Below are positions 1 to 8,700 of a DNA stretch of 42,248 nt, piece after piece. Source of the stretch: Burkholderiales bacterium. Lineage in GTDB: Bacteria; Pseudomonadota; Gammaproteobacteria; Burkholderiales; Casimicrobiaceae. Positions within the stretch are counted from its first letter, which is position 1. Every line of letters begins with the position of its first letter. The notes below the pieces were generated by a model. It saw only the letters and a program-made list of their open reading frames with translations. It did not search any database and was not told the DNA's origin. A program made the translations under genes and the position numbers. The DNA lies in contig JADZDA010000046.1 in assembly GCA_020851255.1 (NCBI GenBank), forward strand, positions 1-42,248. Reading direction: 5' to 3'.

Positions 1-465
1 AGGCTGCGCAATCTCGGCGGCATCATCATCATCGACTTCATCGACATGGAGAACGCCGACCACCGCGCGGCGGTGCTCTCCGAGCTGAACCGCGCGCTGG
101 AGCGCGACCGCACGCGGCTCACGGTGAACGGCTTCACGCAGTTGGGCCTGGTCGAGATGACCCGCAAGCGCACGCGCGAGTCCCTCGCGCACGTGCTGTG
201 CGAGCCGTGTCCGACCTGCAAGGGGCGCGGCATCCTCAAGACGCCGCAGACGGTCTGCTACGAGATCCTGCGCGAGATCCTGCGCGAATCGAAGCAGTTC
301 AACGCCCGCGAGTTCCGCATCCTCGCCGCGCAGCCGGTCATCGACATGTTCCTCGACGAGGAGTCGCCGAGCCTCGCCGGCCTGGGCGATTTCATCGGCA
401 AGCCGATCTCGCTGCAGGTCGAGACGCTCTACACGCAGGAGCAGTTCGACATCGTCCTCATGTAG
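1..465 (+). CDS. rng: Ribonuclease G/E family C-terminal part (5' truncated by window edge)
   Basis: Frame open from base 1; VNGFTQLGLVEMTRKRTRESLAHVLCEPCPTCKGRG is the RNase G/E C-terminal zinc-link region. Confidence 0.93.
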   Translation, partial: RLRNLGGIIIIDFIDMENADHRAAVLSELNRALERDRTRLTVNGFTQLGLVEMTRKRTRESLAHVLCEPCPTCKGRGILKTPQTVCYEILREILRESKQFNAREFRILAAQPVIDMFLDEESPSLAGLGDFIGKPISLQVETLYTQEQFDIVLM

Positions 466-524
466 CGCCGGCCGGGCGCGAACCGCGCCCCCGCAGAAGC
501 CGGGCACGGCCCGCCATCGCCCCG

Positions 525-1172
525 ATGACCCGACCGCCGGAAGTCACGCTCGACCACCTCGTCGTCGCCGGCGCGACGCTCGCCCAGGCGATCGAGTGGT
601 TCGCCGACCTCACCGGCGTCGCCGCGCGTCCCGGCGGCCGGCACGAGGCGATGGGCACGCACAACGCGCTCGTCCGCCTCGGTCCGCGCCTCTATCTCGA
701 ACTGATCGCGGTCGATCCGGAAGGCGTGCGGCCCGCGCGGCCGCGCTGGTTCGACCTCGACGAGCCCGCGCTCGTCGAGGCGATCGGCGAGCGGCCCCGC
801 CTGATCCACTGGGTCGCCCGCACCGACGACATCGCGCGCGCGGTCGCTGCGGCGAAACACGCGCCCGGGCCGGTGCTCCCGTTCTCCCGCGGCGACTATC
901 GCTGGCGCATCACGGTTCCCGACGACGGCCGGCGCCCGGGCGACGGCCTCGTGCCCACGCTGATCCAGTGGGACGTCCCGATCCACCCCGCCGACCGGTT
1001 GCCCGACGACGGCGGGTCCCTGGTCGAGCTCGCCGGTTCCCATCCGTCGCCGGACACGATCCGCGCCGCGCACGCGGCACTGGGCGCGCCCTACGCGGTA
1101 CGCGTGACCTGGGACGCGAAGCCGCGGCTCGCGGCGATGCTGCGCACGCCGCGCGGCCTGGTCACGCTGTAG
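525..1172 (+). CDS. VOC/glyoxalase-like domain protein
   Basis: ATG at 525; LDHLVVAGATLAQAIEWFADLTGVAARPGGRHEAMGTHNALVRLG..YLELIAVDPEG resembles Glyoxalase_3-like proteins. Confidence 0.85.
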   Translation: MTRPPEVTLDHLVVAGATLAQAIEWFADLTGVAARPGGRHEAMGTHNALVRLGPRLYLELIAVDPEGVRPARPRWFDLDEPALVEAIGERPRLIHWVARTDDIARAVAAAKHAPGPVLPFSRGDYRWRITVPDDGRRPGDGLVPTLIQWDVPIHPADRLPDDGGSLVELAGSHPSPDTIRAAHAALGAPYAVRVTWDAKPRLAAMLRTPRGLVTL

Positions 1173-1209
1173 AACCCGGGTTCCGCGTCCGCCGCACGCC
1201 CGTCCGCCG

Positions 1210-2376
1210 ATGCCCGCGATTCGAACGATCGAAGCGTACGCGGTCTCGCTGCCGCGGGACGTCCCCTATCTCGGTCCCCTCGGGCCCGGCGAGACCGTCA
1301 ACCGCAAGGGCTACATCGTACGTCGCGGCAACCGCACGATCTATCCGACCACGGACATGTCGGTGATCGTGCGCGCCGAGACCGCCGACGGCACGGTCGG
1401 CTGGGGCGAGACCTACGGCATCGTCGCGCCGCGGGCCACGCTCGCGATCCTGCGCGACGTGCTGATCCCGGTCGTCGAGGGGCACGATCCGCGCGACGCG
1501 GCGACGATCTACGACGACCTGTACGACCTCATGCGCGTGCGCGGCGCGTCCGGCGGCTACTACGGCGACGCGCTCGCCGCCATCGACATCGCGCTGTGGG
1601 ACCTCGCGGCGAAGGAGGCGGGCGTCCCGCTCGCAACGCTGGCCGGCGGAGCGCGCGTGGCGGAGGTGCCCGCGTACGTCTCCGGGCTGCCGAAGGCGAC
1701 GCTCTCCGAGCGCGTCGCGCTCGCCGCCGAATGGCGCGATCGCGGCTTTCGCGCGTTCAAGTACGCGGCGGCGGTGTCGCACGAGGGCGTCGCCGCCGAA
1801 ATGGCCGCGCTGCGCGAGGCGCTGGGCCCGGACCCGGACCTCGCCGTCGATCTGCACTGGAAGTATTCGGTCGGCGAGGCGCTGTCGGTGGCCCGCGGTG
1901 TCGCGCCGTCGCGCCCCTGGTTCATCGAGGCGCCCTGCGCGCCCGAGGACATCGACGCGCTCGCGCGCGTCGCGGCGGAATGCGGCCTGCCGGTGGCCGC
2001 GGGCGAGGAATGGCACAGCGTGCACGAGGCGCGGATGCGCCTGCCGCGCGCGCGGCTCGCGATCGTCCAGCCGGAGATGGGGCACACGGGCGTCTCGCAG
2101 TTCCTCGCGATCGCCGCGCTCGCCCGGGAGTGCGGCGCGCGGGTCGTCCCGCACGCGACCATCGGCGTCGGCATCTTCCTCGCGGCGAGCCTTCAGGTCG
2201 CCTCGACGCTCGACCACTGCCCGATGCACGAGTACCAGCCGTCGGTCTTCGATCGCAACGTCGAGCACGTCGACACGACGATGGCCTGCGCGGCCGGGCT
2301 CTACCGGCTTCCGCAGGGAGCCGGGCTGGGCGTCGAACCGCGGGCATCGCTCGACCGGTATCGACTGCCCGACTGA
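1210..2376 (+). CDS. Mandelate racemase/muconate lactonizing enzyme (enolase superfamily) protein
   Basis: 388 aa; GWGETYG, AIDIALWDLAAKEAGVPL, FKYAAAVSHEG, DLHWKYS, EAPCAPEDIDAL, AAGEEWHS typical of MR/MLE barrel. Confidence 0.9.
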   Translation: MPAIRTIEAYAVSLPRDVPYLGPLGPGETVNRKGYIVRRGNRTIYPTTDMSVIVRAETADGTVGWGETYGIVAPRATLAILRDVLIPVVEGHDPRDAATIYDDLYDLMRVRGASGGYYGDALAAIDIALWDLAAKEAGVPLATLAGGARVAEVPAYVSGLPKATLSERVALAAEWRDRGFRAFKYAAAVSHEGVAAEMAALREALGPDPDLAVDLHWKYSVGEALSVARGVAPSRPWFIEAPCAPEDIDALARVAAECGLPVAAGEEWHSVHEARMRLPRARLAIVQPEMGHTGVSQFLAIAALARECGARVVPHATIGVGIFLAASLQVASTLDHCPMHEYQPSVFDRNVEHVDTTMACAAGLYRLPQGAGLGVEPRASLDRYRLPD

Positions 2377-2571
2377 TTCGACCGCCCGACTGATCGCGCG
2401 ACGCGCGATCACCGGGTCCGCGACCTGGCGCCCGAGGCGAGGGGCGTTCCGTCGGCCGTCCCCGGGGCCGTCCCCGGATCGAAGGCAGGTCCGATCTGTC
2501 ACAATGGGGGCCGCCGCCTGCCGCCGGAGGGCGCCGGGCGCCCTACCCACCCCGCGACGAGGATCGACCCG

Positions 2572-2739
2572 ATGGCCAAGCCGAACTACGAATTCCAGAA
2601 GCGACAGCGCGAACTCGCCAAGAAGAAGAAGAAGGAAGAGAAGCTACGCGCCAAGGCCGATGCCAAGGCGGCAGGGACCCGCAACGAGGAAGGCGAGCCG
2701 GTCGTCTCGGAGACCGATACGCCCGCCAACGCCGGCTAG
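2572..2739 (+). CDS. Small lysine-rich hypothetical protein (55 aa)
   Basis: ATG at 2572; MAKPNYEFQKRQRELAKKKKKEEKLRAKADAKAAGTRNEEGEPVVSETDTPANAG; too short for the ORF track. Confidence 0.7.
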   Translation: MAKPNYEFQKRQRELAKKKKKEEKLRAKADAKAAGTRNEEGEPVVSETDTPANAG

Positions 2740-2821
2740 GACCGCCGCGATCCGCCGCCCGACCGCGGACACCCCCGCCGTCGAAGGCGCGCCGGACGAA
2801 TCGGCGGAACTATCGGCGGGA

Positions 2822-3655
2822 CTATTGCTTGACCGCCCCGGACGTGAGTCCGGACACGAGGAACGGTTCGAGCAGCAGGAACAGCACGAGCATCGGCGCC
2901 AGCGACACGACACCGGCCGCCATCAGCGCCGGCCAGTCGACCAGGTACTCGCCGACGAACGACTGCAGGCCGACGGTCACGACCCAGTGATCCGGCTTCG
3001 TGACCAGCGTGCGCGCGAGGACGAACTCGCTCCACGACACGATCGCGAGATAGATGCCGCAGGCCGCGAGCCCGGGCCGCGCGAGCGGCAGGATCACGTA
3101 CCAGAGTGTCTGCATCGGCGTACAGCCGTCGATCGCGGCCGCCTGCTCGAGCTCGCGCGGCAGCGTGTCGAAGAACCCCTTCATCATCCAGGTGGCGAAC
3201 GGAACGCCGACCGCGACGTTCGCCAGCACGAGCCCGGCCAGGCTGTCGATCAGCCCGATCGTCGTGTACATGAAAAAGAACGGGATGACGACGAGGCTGC
3301 CCGGCAGCATCTTCGACAGCAGCAGCGTCGCGCCGGCGACGCGCTGGGCCGGCGTGCGGAAGCGCGACAGCGAATAGCCGGCGAGCGTGGAGACGACGAG
3401 GCTCATCGCGACCGAACCGGCGACGACGATCGCGCTGTTCGCGAGCCACACGAACACCGGGCGCCGCCGGAACACCTCGACATAGGACGCGAACGAGATC
3501 GCGTCGACGGGCGGCACCAGCGGCGGCTGGCGCGACAGCACCAGCGACGACGGCAGCACGCTGGTGACGAACATCCAGTAGATCGGGAACAGCACGATCG
3601 CGACCACCGCCGCCGCGAGCGCGGCGAGCGTCCATCGCCGGGCGGCCGCGCTCAC
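2822..3655 (-). CDS. Carbohydrate ABC transporter permease (MalG-like)
   Basis: GTG start overlapping the upstream permease stop; EQAAAIDGCTPMQTLWYVILPLARPGLAACGIY is the EAA loop. Confidence 0.9.
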   Translation of the reverse strand: MSAAARRWTLAALAAAVVAIVLFPIYWMFVTSVLPSSLVLSRQPPLVPPVDAISFASYVEVFRRRPVFVWLANSAIVVAGSVAMSLVVSTLAGYSLSRFRTPAQRVAGATLLLSKMLPGSLVVIPFFFMYTTIGLIDSLAGLVLANVAVGVPFATWMMKGFFDTLPRELEQAAAIDGCTPMQTLWYVILPLARPGLAACGIYLAIVSWSEFVLARTLVTKPDHWVVTVGLQSFVGEYLVDWPALMAAGVVSLAPMLVLFLLLEPFLVSGLTSGAVKQ

Positions 3656-4548
3656 CGGAACTCCTCCTTCAATCCGCGCATCGCCAGCGCGACGACGATC
3701 GCGGCGGTGGCGAGCATCAGCACGCCGAGCGCCGCGGCGGTCCCGAACCGGAAGCTCGCGAACGCCTCGCGGTAGACGAGGATGCCCAGTGTCTCGGTCG
3801 CGCCGGCGGGTCCGCCGCCGGTCGAGGCGTAGATGATGTCGAATTCGCGGAACGTCCACAGCGCGTTCAGCAGCACCGCGAGCATCGCCGGGCGCCGGAT
3901 GCCCGGCCAGGTCACGTGGCGGAACTGCTGCCAGGCGCTCGCGCCGTCGACGCGCGCCGCCTCGTAGAGCGCCGCGGGGATCCCCTGCAGCGCCGCGAGG
4001 ATCGTGATCGCGAAGAACGGGAAACTCTTCCAGACCGTCGGCACGATCACCGCGAGCATCGCGGTATCGGCGTCCACGAACCACGCGAGGTCGGTCGACA
4101 GGAGTCCGGCGCGGCGCAGCACCGAGTTGGCCACGCCGAACGACGCGTCGAGCATCCACAGGAACGTGACGCTGACGATGACGCCCGGCACGGCCCACGG
4201 CAGCAACAGCAGGCTGCGCAGCCACCGGCGCGCGGGAAAGACCCGGTTGAACAGCAGCGCGACGAGGAGTCCGAAGGTGAACGCCGGTGCGAGCGTGCCG
4301 GCCGTGTAGACCGTCGAGTGCGCGAACGCCGACCAGGTCGCCGGGTCCGCGAGCACGCGCTCGAAGTTCGCCAGCCCGAGCGGGCGCGACATCAACTGGT
4401 CGAGCGCGAGCGCGCGCCCGGGCCGCAGGCTCATCTGCACGACGATCCAGATCGGCCAGGCGACGAGCAGCGCGACCGCCACGAACGCCGGCGCGAGCAG
4501 CGCCCAGGCGAGTCGGCGCTCGGCGGACTTGTGCGAGATCGCGGCCAT
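3652..4548 (-). CDS. Carbohydrate ABC transporter permease (MalF-like)
   Basis: EAARVDGASAWQQFRHVTWPGIRRP EAA loop; multi-TM. Confidence 0.92.
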   Translation of the reverse strand: MAAISHKSAERRLAWALLAPAFVAVALLVAWPIWIVVQMSLRPGRALALDQLMSRPLGLANFERVLADPATWSAFAHSTVYTAGTLAPAFTFGLLVALLFNRVFPARRWLRSLLLLPWAVPGVIVSVTFLWMLDASFGVANSVLRRAGLLSTDLAWFVDADTAMLAVIVPTVWKSFPFFAITILAALQGIPAALYEAARVDGASAWQQFRHVTWPGIRRPAMLAVLLNALWTFREFDIIYASTGGGPAGATETLGILVYREAFASFRFGTAAALGVLMLATAAIVVALAMRGLKEEFR

Positions 4549-4599
4549 CGTCCGTCGCTGGGGCCGATCCCGTCGGGTCCGGCAGGCGACCCCGATTCC

Positions 4600-5841
4600 C
4601 TAGCGGAGCGGGATCTGCCGGTCGAGGTCCGACTGGAGGTCCGCGAGCACCTTCGCGGTCGGTTCCTGCGTCGAGATCATCTTCATCGCGGCCCGCGTCA
4701 CCGCGGTGGCGAAGTCGTTGTAGCCGGCGCGCACCGCCTGCACCTCCGGGAACAGGTTCCTCGCCTTCGCGGCCTCGTCGTTGATCGCCTTGAGCTGCGG
4801 CTTCGCCGCGATGTCGGCCGGCCCGAGCACGCCCTTGCGCGGCGCCGGCGAGCCGGTGAGCGCGTAGCGGTGCTGCCACTCGGGCGAGGCGGCCATCGCG
4901 ATGAAGTTCCACACCGCGTCCTTCCTGCGCGCGTCGGTCTTCGCCGCGATGTGCAGGCTGTTGCTCGCGCCGCCCGGGGTCGCCGGGAACGGCAGCGCGC
5001 CGACCTTGAGCTGCGGCTTCACGCCGGCCTGCGCCTTCTCGACCGCGCCCCAGACCCAGGGTCCGTCGCGCAGGAACGCGACCTTGCCGTCGACGAAGAG
5101 CTGGCGCGCGGTCGCCGAGTTCGTGCCCTTGGGCGCGTAACCGACCGACTGGCGCCAGCCGTCGACCGCCTTCACCACGGCGGGATCGGTGAAGTTGTAC
5201 CGGCCGCCCTTGAGCCAGTCGGCGCCCGAGCCGATCACCCAGCTCGCCATCTCCACGACCATGTTCGGATGCTCGGCGGTGATCGTCGCGAGGCCGAACT
5301 GTCCCTTCCCCGCGTCGGTCGTCGCCTTCATCGCCGCGAGCCATTCGTCCGGCGTCTTCGGCAGCGCGACCTTCGCGTCCCGGAGCTTCTGCTCGTTGTA
5401 GAAGAGCATCCCGCCGTAACCCATCAGCAGCACGCCCTGGGTCTTGCCGTTCCAGTTCATCTCCGACTGCAGCGGCGTCCAGTTCGCCGCGATGTCGGTG
5501 GACCTGAGTCGCTCGTCCAGCGGTTCGAGCCAGCCCTGGTCGGCGAAGCTCGCGAAGTCGCGCGACGGCAGGTGCACGATGTCCGGCGGCGTCCCCGCCG
5601 CGAAGCGCACGGTCATCTGCTTGACGAACTGCGCGAACGGCACCTGCTGGAGGTTCACCTTCACGCCCGGATACTTCGCCTCGTAGGCGGCGATCAGATC
5701 CTTCCACCAGGTCGAGATGCCGGGCTCCTCGGCCTGCCAGGTCGGGAAGTCGAGCGTCGTCTGCGCGTGCGTCACGGGCGACAGCACGGTCGTCGCGGCG
5801 AGGGCGGCGAGCGCCAGCGCGCGTTTCCACGGTTTCGTCAT
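4600..5841 (-). CDS. Extracellular solute-binding protein of the sugar ABC transporter
   Basis: Signal peptide MTKPWKRALALAALAATTVLSPVTHAQ; WWKDLIAAYEAKYPGVKVNLQQVPF..GTPPDIVHL; adjacent to permeases. Confidence 0.92.
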   Translation of the reverse strand: MTKPWKRALALAALAATTVLSPVTHAQTTLDFPTWQAEEPGISTWWKDLIAAYEAKYPGVKVNLQQVPFAQFVKQMTVRFAAGTPPDIVHLPSRDFASFADQGWLEPLDERLRSTDIAANWTPLQSEMNWNGKTQGVLLMGYGGMLFYNEQKLRDAKVALPKTPDEWLAAMKATTDAGKGQFGLATITAEHPNMVVEMASWVIGSGADWLKGGRYNFTDPAVVKAVDGWRQSVGYAPKGTNSATARQLFVDGKVAFLRDGPWVWGAVEKAQAGVKPQLKVGALPFPATPGGASNSLHIAAKTDARRKDAVWNFIAMAASPEWQHRYALTGSPAPRKGVLGPADIAAKPQLKAINDEAAKARNLFPEVQAVRAGYNDFATAVTRAAMKMISTQEPTAKVLADLQSDLDRQIPLR

Positions 5842-5912
5842 CGCAGTCTCCTTCGTTCCTGTGTCGCGTGCCCGTACGCGCGCCGGGACCGGCGTCGGTT
5901 CGATCGGGCGTC

Positions 5913-6869
5913 TCACCGGGGGGCCGATCCGGAGCGTATCCCCGGAACCGGGTGCGTGGCGATGCCGGGCGCATCGGGCAGGACATCGGCGGCGTCGGCC
6001 AGCAGGTGGTCGAGTTCGCGCAGGTCGCCCGCGTCGAGCGACGGGCCGGCCGCGCGCACCCGCGTCGCGGCGATCACGCCGCGGCGCCTCAGCACTTCCT
6101 TGGTCATCGCCATCCGGAACACCGCCTGGAAATTGAGCAGCGGCAGCATCCGGTCGAACAACCGCCTCGCGCCCTTCGCATCGCCGGCGTGATGGGCCGC
6201 CCACAGGCGGACGAACAGGTCCGCGAGTTCCGCCGCCGGCATCGTTCCGCAGGCGCCGCGCGCGAGCTCGTCGGGAAGATACCGGCCGCCGGCGCCGCCG
6301 AAGACGCCGGCCAGCCCGGACGGCGCGAGCGCGAGTATCCGCGTGATCCGCTGGCCGCAGGGCAGGGTCTCCTCCTTGACGTACGCGACCCCCGGGACCT
6401 CGCCGATGATCGCGGCCACGCGCTCCGGCGCCAGTCCGCAGCCCGCGGGCGGCGGCGCGTTCTGCAGGATCACCGGCAATCCGGCCCGGGCGACGCGCCG
6501 GTAGTACTCGAGCTGTCCTGCCGCGTCGTCCCTGAGCGCCGGCGGCAGCATCGCCATCACCGCATCGGCGCCCACCCGGCGCGCATGCGCCGCGTGGCCC
6601 TCGGCCGCGGCCGCGTCGGCCGCCGACGCGCCGACGACGAACCCGACGCGCCCGCGGTTGGCCGCGGCGACCGCCTCGACCAGCGACGCGCGCTCGGCCG
6701 GCGCGAGCGTCTCGAATTCGCTGGCGACGCCGGGGAAGACGATGCCGTCGACGCCCGAGTCGACGAGGAAATCGACGAGCCGGCCGAGGTCGGCCACGGC
6801 CGGCGAGCCGTCGGCGGCGAACGGCGTCGCGACGATCGGCCAGACGCCGGCCAGCCGGCGCGCCGTCAC
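5913..6869 (-). CDS. Dihydrodipicolinate synthase/N-acetylneuraminate lyase (DapA) family protein
   Basis: GVWPIVATPFAADGS...VSGVDGIVFPGVASEF.. and Schiff-base motif VAYVKEE; GTG start. Confidence 0.88.
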   Translation of the reverse strand: MTARRLAGVWPIVATPFAADGSPAVADLGRLVDFLVDSGVDGIVFPGVASEFETLAPAERASLVEAVAAANRGRVGFVVGASAADAAAAEGHAAHARRVGADAVMAMLPPALRDDAAGQLEYYRRVARAGLPVILQNAPPPAGCGLAPERVAAIIGEVPGVAYVKEETLPCGQRITRILALAPSGLAGVFGGAGGRYLPDELARGACGTMPAAELADLFVRLWAAHHAGDAKGARRLFDRMLPLLNFQAVFRMAMTKEVLRRRGVIAATRVRAAGPSLDAGDLRELDHLLADAADVLPDAPGIATHPVPGIRSGSAPR

Positions 6870-6908
6870 GCCCGCCTCCCGGTGACGCTTGTCCGGATCC
6901 CCACAATT

Positions 6909-6943
6909 CCCATAATATGGGACATCTAGTCCATAAGCTGGGA
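6909..6943. promoter_or_regulatory. Candidate operator: two tandem CCATAANNTGGGA sites, 21 bp apart, in the divergent promoter
   Basis: CCATAATATGGGA at 6910-6922 and CCATAAGCTGGGA at 6931-6943; first lies within the palindrome CCCATA-A-TATGGG (6909-6921). Confidence 0.6.
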
Positions 6944-6956
6944 TCAGTCTCCCGCC

Positions 6957-8633
6957 ATGCCCCGTCCCCGTCAAGGGTCCCCGTCCGGCGGCGTCGCCGG
7001 CGCCGCCGCGCTCGACAAGGCCTTCGGCCTGGTCGACCGGATCGCCGCGTCGACGGCGCCTCCGACCGCCGTCGAGCTGATGGCGGCGACCGCGCTGCCG
7101 CGTTCGACGCTGTTCCGGCTCCTCGCCGCGCTCGAGTCGCGCGGTTGGATCCGCCGCGACGGGCGTGACCGCGGCTGGCGGCTCGGGTTCCGGCTGTTCG
7201 AACTCGCGCAGGCCGCCTGGTCGGAGTTCGACCTGCGCGACGCCGCCGCCGCGGAGCTCGCGACGCTGGCCGCCGCGACCGGCGAGACCGCGCTGCTCGC
7301 GGTGATCGACGGCGAGTCGTGCGTGATCGTCGGCGGCGCCGACGGCACGCAGACGATCCGGCACGCGTCCGCGCCCGGGCAACGCACGCGCTGGGACCTG
7401 GGCGCCGCGGGCGTCGCGCTCGTCGCCTTCGCCGATCCCCGCGTGCGCGACACGCTGATCGCCGCGCTGCCCGCAGAGCGCCGCGAGCCGATGCGCGCGA
7501 CCCTCGAACTCGCGCGCGGCCGCGGCTACGCCGCGTTCGGCCCGGACGGGAACGACGTCGCCGAGGTCGCGGCGCCGGTGCTGGACATCCACGGGATGTC
7601 GGCGGCGGCGCTCGCACTCGCCGGCCCGGCGTTCCGGCTCGACGCGCGGCGCCTGCACGCGCTCGCGCCGATCGCGATGGCCGCGGCGCGCCGCGTCGCG
7701 CACAACGCCGGCGGCAGCGCGACCTCGCTCGCGCCCGCGCCGCGTCCCGGTCCGCCGTCGCGCGGCGTGCGCGTCGTCGATCCCGCGGCGGCATTGCTGG
7801 GCGAGGCGCCGTACTGGTCGACGCGCGACGGTGCGCTCTGGTGGATCGACATGCTCGAGCCGTCGTTGATCCGGCATGTCCCCGGTGCCCGCGGCGGTGC
7901 GAGCGAGCGCTGGTCGCTGCCGCGACTCGCGAGCGCGGCGGTCCCGCGCAAACGCGGCGGTGTCGTGCTGCTGCAGCCCGACGGACTCGTGCGCCACGAC
8001 CCCGGGCGCGGCACCGGCGAGCCGTTCGCCCACCCCGAGCGCGACCATCCGGACCATCGCTACAACGATGCCAAGTGCGACGCCCGCGGCCGGATGCTCG
8101 TCGGCACGCTGGACCCCGCCGGCCGCCCGAATCGCGGCAGCCTGTGGCGCGTCGACGCCGACGGGTCGAGCGAGCGGCTGGACACCGGGTTCACCGTCGC
8201 CAACGGCCTCGCGTTCTCCGCCGACGGACGCACGCTGTGGTTCGCCGACTCCGGCCACCGGGTCGTCTACGCCTACGACTACGACGCGCGACGCGGCCGC
8301 GTGTCCCGGCGGCGCCGTTTCGTCGGCTACACCGGCGATGTCAAGCCCGACGGCCTCGCCGCCGACGCGGACGGCGGACTGTGGGTCGCGGTATGGGACG
8401 GCTGGCGGATCGAGCGCTACGACGCGCGCGGCCGGCTCGTGCGCACGATCCGGCTGCCGGTACCCCGGCCGACCAGCGTCGCGTTCGGCGGCGACCGCCT
8501 CTCGACGCTCTACGTGACCAGCGCCCGCGCCCGTCTCGATCCGGACTCGCTCGCGCAGGCGCCGCTGTCCGGCGCGTTGTTCGCCGTCGACGCCGGCGTC
8601 CGCGGGCTGCCGGTCGCCGCGTACGCCGGATAG
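6957..8633 (+). CDS. Fusion: N-terminal IclR-family transcriptional regulator + C-terminal SMP-30/gluconolactonase/LRE-like domain
   Basis: HTH AVELMAATALPRSTLFRLLAALESRGWIRRDGR; IclR effector region; then LLGEAPYWSTRDGALWWIDM, RYNDAKCDARGRMLVGTLD, TVANGLAFSADGRTLWFADSG, VKPDGLAADADGGLWVAVWDG, TSVAFGGDRLSTLYVTSA in one uninterrupted frame. Confidence 0.92.
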   Translation: MPRPRQGSPSGGVAGAAALDKAFGLVDRIAASTAPPTAVELMAATALPRSTLFRLLAALESRGWIRRDGRDRGWRLGFRLFELAQAAWSEFDLRDAAAAELATLAAATGETALLAVIDGESCVIVGGADGTQTIRHASAPGQRTRWDLGAAGVALVAFADPRVRDTLIAALPAERREPMRATLELARGRGYAAFGPDGNDVAEVAAPVLDIHGMSAAALALAGPAFRLDARRLHALAPIAMAAARRVAHNAGGSATSLAPAPRPGPPSRGVRVVDPAAALLGEAPYWSTRDGALWWIDMLEPSLIRHVPGARGGASERWSLPRLASAAVPRKRGGVVLLQPDGLVRHDPGRGTGEPFAHPERDHPDHRYNDAKCDARGRMLVGTLDPAGRPNRGSLWRVDADGSSERLDTGFTVANGLAFSADGRTLWFADSGHRVVYAYDYDARRGRVSRRRRFVGYTGDVKPDGLAADADGGLWVAVWDGWRIERYDARGRLVRTIRLPVPRPTSVAFGGDRLSTLYVTSARARLDPDSLAQAPLSGALFAVDAGVRGLPVAAYAG

Positions 8634-8700
8634 CGCCGCGTTCCTGCGACCGCGCGCGGGCCGCCCCGACGCGGGCCAACCGGCTCCGGCGCCCGCCGGG

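Noticed and set aside
2801-2824. 12-bp tandem duplication TCGGCGGAACTA/TCGGCGGGACTA at the end of the permease gene
   Set aside because: Only two units and no further structure; likely chance or minor slippage.
1898-3775. 625-aa plus-strand ORF overlapping the MR/MLE gene and the permease operon
   Set aside because: Arg/Ser-rich in alternate frame and then antisense; only the embedded 55-aa ORF at 2572 looks real.
2822-5986. 1054-aa minus-strand ORF spanning the permeases and binding protein
   Set aside because: Only the C-terminal third is the real MalG-like permease; the rest is out of frame with the authentic MalF-like and binding-protein genes.
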